Below, in pieces: positions 59,111 through 64,000 of a DNA stretch of 64,000 bases; the first letter of the stretch is position 1, and every line of letters starts with the position of its first letter. The DNA is from Acidimicrobiaceae bacterium (GTDB lineage Bacteria > Actinomycetota > Acidimicrobiia > Acidimicrobiales > Ilumatobacteraceae), in NCBI GenBank assembly GCA_020637235.1, contig JACJWG010000007.1:1-64000 (forward strand). The letters are read 5' to 3'. The position numbers and the translations under genes were made by a program. The notes below the pieces were generated by a model. It saw only the letters and a list, made by a program, of their open reading frames with translations. It made no database searches and was not told the origin of the DNA.

Positions 59111-60092
59111 GTCGGATCCTCGGGTCGAGCCAGGCGTAGGACAGGTCGGCGAGCAGGGTGAACATGATCACCGTGATGGTGAAGAACGCCATCCACGGCA
59201 TCATCTGCGGGAAGTCACCGTTGGCGTAGGCGTCGAGGAAGAACTGCCCGAGGCCCGGGTACGAGAAGATGTTCTCGGTGATGATCAGACCGCCGAGGAT
59301 GGCCCCGACGTCGATCGCAGCGACCGTGACGATCGGGATCAGCGCGTTGCGCAGTGCGTGCCGTACCAGGACGCGCCGCTCACTGATGCCCTTCGCCCTC
59401 GCGGTGCGCATGTACTCGCTGTTGAGCACCTCGAGCAGCGTGGCGCGCATGTAGCGGGCGTACACGGCGATCACCTGGATCACCACGACCGTCACCGGCA
59501 GCACCATGTGTTTGAGCATCAGGAGCAGGTCGAACCCCTGATGACCGGGTGGGTAGACACCCGACGTGGGGAACAATGGCTTGCTGCCGTCGAACCAGCG
59601 GGTCCAATACACCGCGAACACCAGTTGCAGCAGCAGCGCCGACACGTACGGCGGCGTGGAGATGGCGACGTACGCCGCGGTGTTCACCGACGAGTCGCGC
59701 AGGCTGCCGGGCTTGAGCGCCACGAAGATGCCGATCGACACGCCGATGGTGATGCCGAGGAAGGTCGACACGAGACCGAGACGCAAGGTGTTGAACATCG
59801 CGTCCTTGAACTCGGGCCACACCTCGCGGCTGCCCTTGATGCTGCGCGGCCAATCGCCCGAGACGAACCCGCCGAGCCATTGGAAGTAGCCACGCAGGTA
59901 CCCGCCGAAACCCTCGTACAGGCCGTTGGTCTCGATGTATTCCTGGATCTTCTTCTCCGACGCACGCTGGTTGATGCGGAGATAACTCGCCAGCGGATCC
60001 GTGCCCATGCGGAGCGCGACGTACACGAGGAACGTCACGAGCACCACGATCGGGATGGCCCAGAACATGCGTCGAAGCACGAAACGGAGCAC
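59103..60092 (-). CDS. Oligopeptide/dipeptide ABC transporter permease (OppB-like)
   Basis: 329 residues. GTG 60092 is chosen for the AGGAGT five nt upstream and because the membrane protein starts at once (L-R-F-V-L-R-R-M-F-W-A-I-P); the longer frame to 60170 is non-coding in character. Six spans, with the permease loop near R-T-A-R-A-K-G-I-S-E-R-R-V-L-V-R-H-A-L-R-N. Confidence 0.92.
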   Translation of the reverse strand: MLRFVLRRMFWAIPIVVLVTFLVYVALRMGTDPLASYLRINQRASEKKIQEYIETNGLYEGFGGYLRGYFQWLGGFVSGDWPRSIKGSREVWPEFKDAMFNTLRLGLVSTFLGITIGVSIGIFVALKPGSLRDSSVNTAAYVAISTPPYVSALLLQLVFAVYWTRWFDGSKPLFPTSGVYPPGHQGFDLLLMLKHMVLPVTVVVIQVIAVYARYMRATLLEVLNSEYMRTARAKGISERRVLVRHALRNALIPIVTVAAIDVGAILGGLIITENIFSYPGLGQFFLDAYANGDFPQMMPWMAFFTITVIMFTLLADLSYAWLDPRIRLD

Positions 60093-60135
60093 GCCCCACT
60101 CCTTTCCCCCGGCGTCGGCGCCGGTTCGGTGTGAG

Positions 60136-60163
60136 ACGGGGCCGGCCTGCCGGCCGGCCCCGT
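60136..60163 (-). terminator. Strong hairpin between the peptide-binding and permease genes
   Basis: ACGGGGCCGGC (60136-60146) and GCCGGCCCCGT (60153-60163): 11-bp perfect stem, 6-nt loop. With the two hairpins nearer the binding-protein stop it could cut or slow transcription so that less permease than binding protein is made. Confidence 0.65.
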
Positions 60164-60200
60164 CGTTCACACACTGATGATGTGGATGGAATCTAGCCCC

Positions 60201-60243
60201 GACCCCGAGGGGGTCGTGACCACATGTCCGGCCGGAGGCCGGA
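60201..60243 (-). terminator. Two hairpins directly after the binding-protein stop
   Basis: TCCGGCC-GGA-GGCCGGA (60227-60243, 7-bp stem, 3-nt loop) starts 9 nt after the stop. GACCCC-GAG-GGGGTC (60201-60215, 6-bp stem) follows. Partial terminator or mRNA 3' protection. Confidence 0.6.
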
Positions 60244-60252
60244 AGGTCCGGA

Positions 60253-62028
60253 TCAGTTGACGACGACCGTCGGCTCGCCGGTCACCAGGTTGGTGATCTC
60301 GTACGTGCCGTCGTTCGTGGTGGCCCACACGCCGGGGAGGATCGGGAACACGGTGGTCCAGACCATCCACGAGCTGTTGGCGCACTCGGTGACCGGGTTG
60401 AGGCACTCGGGCCACTGCTCGGCACCGATCACGATCTGACCGTCACCGTCGACGTCTTCCCACTCGTGGAAGTTGACGAAGGCGGTGTAGTTGTTCAGCT
60501 CGCCGTCCACCGGGCCGCCGACCTTGTCGGTCCGCCAGAAGCCGGCCTTCGGGAACTGGAACAGCGGGGTCATGACGTAGTCGCCGGCCATGAGCGTGAG
60601 GGCGTCCTTGATGAGCGTCGCACGAGCATCCTCGTCGACGGTCACGTCGGCTTCCTTCAGCATCGCGCTGGCTTCCTCGTTGCACCATCCGGTCGAGTTC
60701 TGACCCTGCTGGTTGTTCTCGTCGCTCGGGATCTGATCGCACGCGAAGGCGGGGGTCAGGTAGCCCGGGTCCGGCGGGGCGGTGCTGATGTACATCGCCA
60801 TGTCGTAGTCGAGTGCTGGCAGACGCTGCTGGAAATAGCAGGCGGCGTCGCAGTTGTCGGCGACGACGTTGAAGCCGGCGGCCTGCATCAGCGGGATGAG
60901 GAACGCCTGGGTGTTCTCACGACGGGTGTTGCCGGTGTTGATGATCCAGCGGATCTCGGGCACCTCGCCGTCCTTCGACCACATGCCGCTGCCGTCCTTC
61001 ACCCAGCCGTTCTCCTCGAGGAGCGCAGCAGCGCCCTCGGGGTCGTACTGGTCGGCGAACGCGCCCTCCGGGCAGTACGGGCCGGGGACGATCGGGCCAC
61101 AGTCGAGCACGGAACCCTGGCCGTCGGCCAGCGGGACGTAGATCTGCTCGAACACGGCCTGACGATCGACCGACATGGCGAACGCCTGACGGAAGATCGG
61201 GTCGGCGAACGGGCCACCGCGGTTCGGGTCGGCCTGGTAGTAGAAGCCCTCGTAGTCGCCACCGAACTCGATCTGGGTGGCCACGTTCGGGTCTGCCAGC
61301 GCCGCGGTGATGCCACCGTAGAACTGCGGGTAGATGAAGTCGACCTCACCGGCGAGCAGCGCGGCGTTCTGGGTGTCGGCGTCGGGCAACGGCACCATCA
61401 CGATGCGCTCGGTGACCGGAGCGTCGTCGCCCCAGTAGTTCTCGTTCGGGACGAACACCGACTGCTCGGGGCTCCACGACTCGAGCTTGTACGGGCGACC
61501 CGAGGTCTCGTTCATGTCGGCGAAGTCGGTCGAGATGTCGGAGCAGTCCTCGACGGCAGCGGCCTTGAGGAGGCTGCCGAACAGGCCCTTGTACGGCGCG
61601 AAGACCGTCGAGAAGCTGATGACGACCTGCTGGTCGTTCTCGCCCGTCTCGACGCTGGTGATCTGGTCGTAGCCGACCGTCGAGATCGCGCCAGGCGTGT
61701 TGAGGTTCGCCTGCCAGGTGCAGTCGAAGTCGGCGACGGAGATCGGCGAACCGTCCTCCCACACCGCCTCGGGAGCGAGGTCGATCGTCACCGTCATCGC
61801 CGCGTCCTCGGTGGGCGCCTCGGTGGTGTCGGTGCTGCCGCCCTCGGTGGTGTCGGTGCTGCCGGCTTCCGTGGTGCCCGGAGCGTCGGTCTCCTCCGGA
61901 GCGGTGGTCTCCTCGGTCCCGGGATCCGTTGCCGTGGTCTCTTCGTCGTCGCCGCCGCACGCTGCCGCGACCAACGAGAGACCCACGAGCAGTGCGGCGA
62001 ACTTGGTGCCGCGCCTCGTGGTGCTCAC
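60253..62028 (-). CDS. Peptide ABC transporter substrate-binding lipoprotein (OppA/DppA family)
   Basis: 591 residues from GTG 62028 with AGGAGG ~8 nt upstream; the longer frame upstream is leader. Signal peptide with lipobox V-A-A-A-C-G-G, an acidic Thr-rich linker (about 50 residues, E-E-T-T-A-P-E-E-T-D), then a family-5 solute-binding domain (W-E-D-G-S-P-I-S-V-A-D-F, F-R-Q-A-F-A-M-S-V-D-R-Q-A-V). It captures peptides outside the membrane for the Opp transporter. It leads the operon; hairpins separate it from the permease genes. Confidence 0.92.
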   Translation of the reverse strand: MSTTRRGTKFAALLVGLSLVAAACGGDDEETTATDPGTEETTAPEETDAPGTTEAGSTDTTEGGSTDTTEAPTEDAAMTVTIDLAPEAVWEDGSPISVADFDCTWQANLNTPGAISTVGYDQITSVETGENDQQVVISFSTVFAPYKGLFGSLLKAAAVEDCSDISTDFADMNETSGRPYKLESWSPEQSVFVPNENYWGDDAPVTERIVMVPLPDADTQNAALLAGEVDFIYPQFYGGITAALADPNVATQIEFGGDYEGFYYQADPNRGGPFADPIFRQAFAMSVDRQAVFEQIYVPLADGQGSVLDCGPIVPGPYCPEGAFADQYDPEGAAALLEENGWVKDGSGMWSKDGEVPEIRWIINTGNTRRENTQAFLIPLMQAAGFNVVADNCDAACYFQQRLPALDYDMAMYISTAPPDPGYLTPAFACDQIPSDENNQQGQNSTGWCNEEASAMLKEADVTVDEDARATLIKDALTLMAGDYVMTPLFQFPKAGFWRTDKVGGPVDGELNNYTAFVNFHEWEDVDGDGQIVIGAEQWPECLNPVTECANSSWMVWTTVFPILPGVWATTNDGTYEITNLVTGEPTVVVN

Positions 62029-62124
62029 GTGGTTGTCCTCCTGATGGTGGTTCGGAGGGAGGTGTGCTCCGATCCCGGAACCGCCCGCCACACCAGGTGT
62101 TGCGGCGTTCGACGGGATCGAACC

Positions 62125-62166
62125 CTCACGCCGTCCTCCCCGATCGGCGTGAGCGGAACCACGGTA
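62125..62166 (-). promoter_or_regulatory. Promoter and leader hairpin of the opp operon
   Basis: TACCGT on the minus strand (62166-62161) is a plausible -10. Just downstream, CTCACGCC (62125-62132) pairs with GGCGTGAG (62146-62153), an 8-bp stem with 13-nt loop at the start of a ~125-nt leader. It could instead be a terminator for tpiA. The rest of the 228-bp gap has no gene. Confidence 0.45.
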
Positions 62167-62256
62167 GCACCTCGCCTTACCGACGGGTAGCCATCGCGTT
62201 TCAGAACGGTGTCGGTCTGGTGCAGACGTTCCAGACCGCTGCACCCGAACGGGTGG

Positions 62257-63024
62257 TCAGGCGCCGAGCTTGCAGATCCGGGCGAACTCGTCCGGATCGA
62301 GGCTGGCGCCGCCGACGAGTGCACCGTCGACGTCGGGGCCGGCCATCAACTCGGCGATCGTGCCGGCCTTCACCGAGCCGCCGTACTGGATGCGAACGTC
62401 GGCCGCAGCCGCCTGCCCGGCGATCTCGGCCACGACGCCACGGATGGCCGCGCACACCGTCTGGGCGTCCTCGGCGGTGGCGTTCTTGCCCGTGCCGATC
62501 GCCCAGATCGGCTCGTAGGCGATCACCATCGCTCCGACCTGCTCCTTGGTGACGCCGGCGAGTCCGGCGCGCACCTGGCCGAGCACCTTCGCCTCGGTCT
62601 GGCCGGCCTCACGCTCGTCGAGCGTCTCGCCGCAGCACATGATCGGGGTCATCCCGTGCTTCAGGATCGCGAGCACCTTTGCGTTCACGATCTCGTCGGT
62701 TTCGCCGAAGATCTCGCGACGCTCGCTGTGACCGCAGATCACGTACTGCACGCCGAGCTTGGCCAGGAACACCGGCGACACCTCGCCGGTGAAGGCACCC
62801 TTGTCCTCGAAGTGGCAGTGCTGGGCGCCGAGCGCGAACTCGAGCTTGTCGGCGTCGATCACCGTCTGCACCGAACGGATGTCGGTGAACGGCGGGTGGA
62901 TGCTGACGTCCACCTGTTCGAAGTCGTCCTTGCCCACCAGGTAGGCGAGCTTCTGGACGGTCTGGATCGCCTCGAAGTGGTTGAGGTTCATCTTCCAGTT
63001 GCCGGAGATGAGCGGCTTACGCAT
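62257..63024 (-). CDS. tpiA: Triosephosphate isomerase
   Basis: 255 residues. Substrate-binding Lys in G-N-W-K-M-N, catalytic His in I-C-G-H-S-E-R-R, catalytic Glu in A-Y-E-P-I-W-A-I-G-T-G, phosphate loop in Q-Y-G-G-S-V-K and L-V-G-G-A-S-L. Interconverts dihydroxyacetone phosphate and glyceraldehyde 3-phosphate. The ATG overlaps the pgk stop by 8 nt (ATGCGTAA), so the two are translationally coupled. Confidence 0.97.
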   Translation of the reverse strand: MRKPLISGNWKMNLNHFEAIQTVQKLAYLVGKDDFEQVDVSIHPPFTDIRSVQTVIDADKLEFALGAQHCHFEDKGAFTGEVSPVFLAKLGVQYVICGHSERREIFGETDEIVNAKVLAILKHGMTPIMCCGETLDEREAGQTEAKVLGQVRAGLAGVTKEQVGAMVIAYEPIWAIGTGKNATAEDAQTVCAAIRGVVAEIAGQAAAADVRIQYGGSVKAGTIAELMAGPDVDGALVGGASLDPDEFARICKLGA

Positions 63025-64000
63025 TGGGTGCCTTTCGGAGGGCGTCGAGGCCGGGCAGGTCGCCGAGCTCGAGCAACTCGAGCGAGGCGCCGCCACCGGT
63101 GGAGACGTGGTCGACCTCGTCGTCGAGGCGGAACTGGGCGAGCGCTGCGGCCGAGTCGCCGCCACCCACCACGGTGAAGGCCTTGGTGTCGGCCATCGCC
63201 TGCGCGACCGTGCGAGTGCCGGCGGCGAAGCGGTCGTCTTCGAACATGCCCATCGGGCCGTTCCAGAACACGGTGCGGGCGTCCATGATGATGTCGCTGA
63301 ACGCAGCAGCCGAGCCTGGGCCGATGTCGAAGCCCTTGGCACCGTCGGGCAGGCGTACGCCGTAGGTGGCGAAGTTGCCGTCGGCGTCGAGACCGACGAT
63401 GTCCTCGGGCAGGTGGATGGTCTTGCCGCGCTCGCCGGCGGTGTCGAGCAGGCGCTTGCACGTGTCGACCTGGTCGGGCTCCCACAGCGAGGCGCCGATC
63501 GGGTTGCCCTGCGCGGCGAGGAACGTGAAGCACATCGCGCCGCCGATCACCAGCGAGTCGACGGTGTTGAGCAGCGCCTCCACCACACCGAGCTTGTCGG
63601 AGATCTTCGAGCCGCCGAGCACGGCGACGAACGGGTGCTTCGGATCGTTGCGCAGGCCGAGGAGCACCTCGACCTCCTTCTGCAGCAACAGGCCCATCGC
63701 CGACGGCAGTGTCTGCGGCGGACCGACGATCGACGCGTGCGCGCGGTGGCACGCACCGAACGCGTCGTCGACGTAGGCGTCGATGCCGTCGATCAGTTGC
63801 GCGACGAACGACGGGTCGTTGCCCTCCTCCCCCGCGTCGAAGCGGAGGTTCTCGAGCAGCTCGACGCCCGGTGCGAGCTCGGCGAGCCGAGCGCGCACCG
63901 GGTCCATCGAGTACTTCGGGTTCGGCTGCCCCTTCGGGCGGCCGAGGTGCGAGGCCGTGACGACCGTCGCCCCACGCTCGGTGAGCCAGTTGATCGTCGG
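63017..64000 (-). CDS. pgk: Phosphoglycerate kinase, 5' end outside window
   Basis: The frame is open to the right edge; 327 codons are visible out of an expected ~390-400. Motifs: S-H-L-G-R-P-K-G, L-E-N-L-R-F, G-G-S-K-I-S-D-K, W-N-G-P-M-G-M-F-E, T-V-V-G-G-G-D-S-A-A-A and S-T-G-G-G-A-S-L-E-L-L. Transfers phosphate from 1,3-bisphosphoglycerate to ADP in glycolysis. The order pgk-tpiA-(opp)-secG resembles the common actinobacterial pgk-tpiA-secG cluster with opp inserted between. Confidence 0.97.
   Translation of the reverse strand, partial: PTINWLTERGATVVTASHLGRPKGQPNPKYSMDPVRARLAELAPGVELLENLRFDAGEEGNDPSFVAQLIDGIDAYVDDAFGACHRAHASIVGPPQTLPSAMGLLLQKEVEVLLGLRNDPKHPFVAVLGGSKISDKLGVVEALLNTVDSLVIGGAMCFTFLAAQGNPIGASLWEPDQVDTCKRLLDTAGERGKTIHLPEDIVGLDADGNFATYGVRLPDGAKGFDIGPGSAAAFSDIIMDARTVFWNGPMGMFEDDRFAAGTRTVAQAMADTKAFTVVGGGDSAAALAQFRLDDEVDHVSTGGGASLELLELGDLPGLDALRKAPNA

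Noticed and set aside
62095..62135. T-arm-like string (GGTTCGATCCC on the minus strand) upstream of the peptide-binding gene, as a possible tRNA
   Set aside because: The T stem has a mismatch, and no matching 5' acceptor strand or anticodon arm can be found within 100 nt.

Overview
The window reads as chromosome of a very GC-rich actinomycete, most likely class Acidimicrobiia (Ilumatobacter-like). The basis is roughly 70-75% GC in sampled host lines, many GTG starts, a DUF222/HNH gene, an Rv0121-type F420/PPOX domain, Pro/Thr-rich lipoprotein linkers, tryptophan-repeat S8 proteases, and a pgk-tpiA...secG block. The taxonomic call is inference. No rRNA or CRISPR array is visible; there is one tRNA.

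Layout. 0-5.7 kb: end of a di-iron ferritin-like gene, a DUF222/HNH protein, a head-to-head pair of genes that both seem to have lost their 5' ends, a 63-bp tandem repeat, and prfC. 5.8-9.4 kb: a PAS-GGDEF-EAL protein with a long Pro-rich tail. 9.4-15.5 kb (minus strand): two secreted SGNH hydrolases with beta-rich repeats, an ECF sigma factor and a large membrane protein overlapping it (anti-sigma candidate). 15.5-21.2 kb: an acyltransferase-3/SGNH protein, then a tightly overlapping trio (DUF4097, nucleotidyl cyclase, GH84), and a pirin. 21.6-31.2 kb: a tandemly duplicated module of secreted subtilase plus membrane GAF-GGDEF-EAL protein. Both proteases end in exactly 17 Trp-centred pentapeptides, and the two GGDEF genes share near-identical DNA patches.

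31.2-51.3 kb: TetR plus sarcosine/dimethylglycine dehydrogenase, an MFS exporter, a metallo-beta-lactamase/beta-CASP protein fused to a PPOX domain, a soluble PAS chemoreceptor, MaoC, a luciferase-like monooxygenase with an overlapping XRE-cupin regulator and a palindromic operator, a KAS III enzyme, LacI, catalase HPII plus hemerythrin, SRPBCC, an L,D-transpeptidase lipoprotein and RecQ. 51.48-55.71 kb: a compact integrative element in the 3' end of tRNA-Leu(GAG), bounded by 15-bp repeats. It carries a DUF4062 gene, a Rep-like protein and a large serine integrase. 55.8-64 kb (minus strand): secG, an opp/dpp peptide ABC operon, tpiA and the 3' part of pgk.

Regulation. At least eleven genes have a TANNNT hexamer 6-10 nt before the start codon with no Shine-Dalgarno sequence, the pattern of leaderless transcripts. 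Other genes have clear AGGAGG-type sites. Stop/start overlaps (ATGA, GTGA, TGATG) are frequent, so translational coupling is probably the rule within operons.
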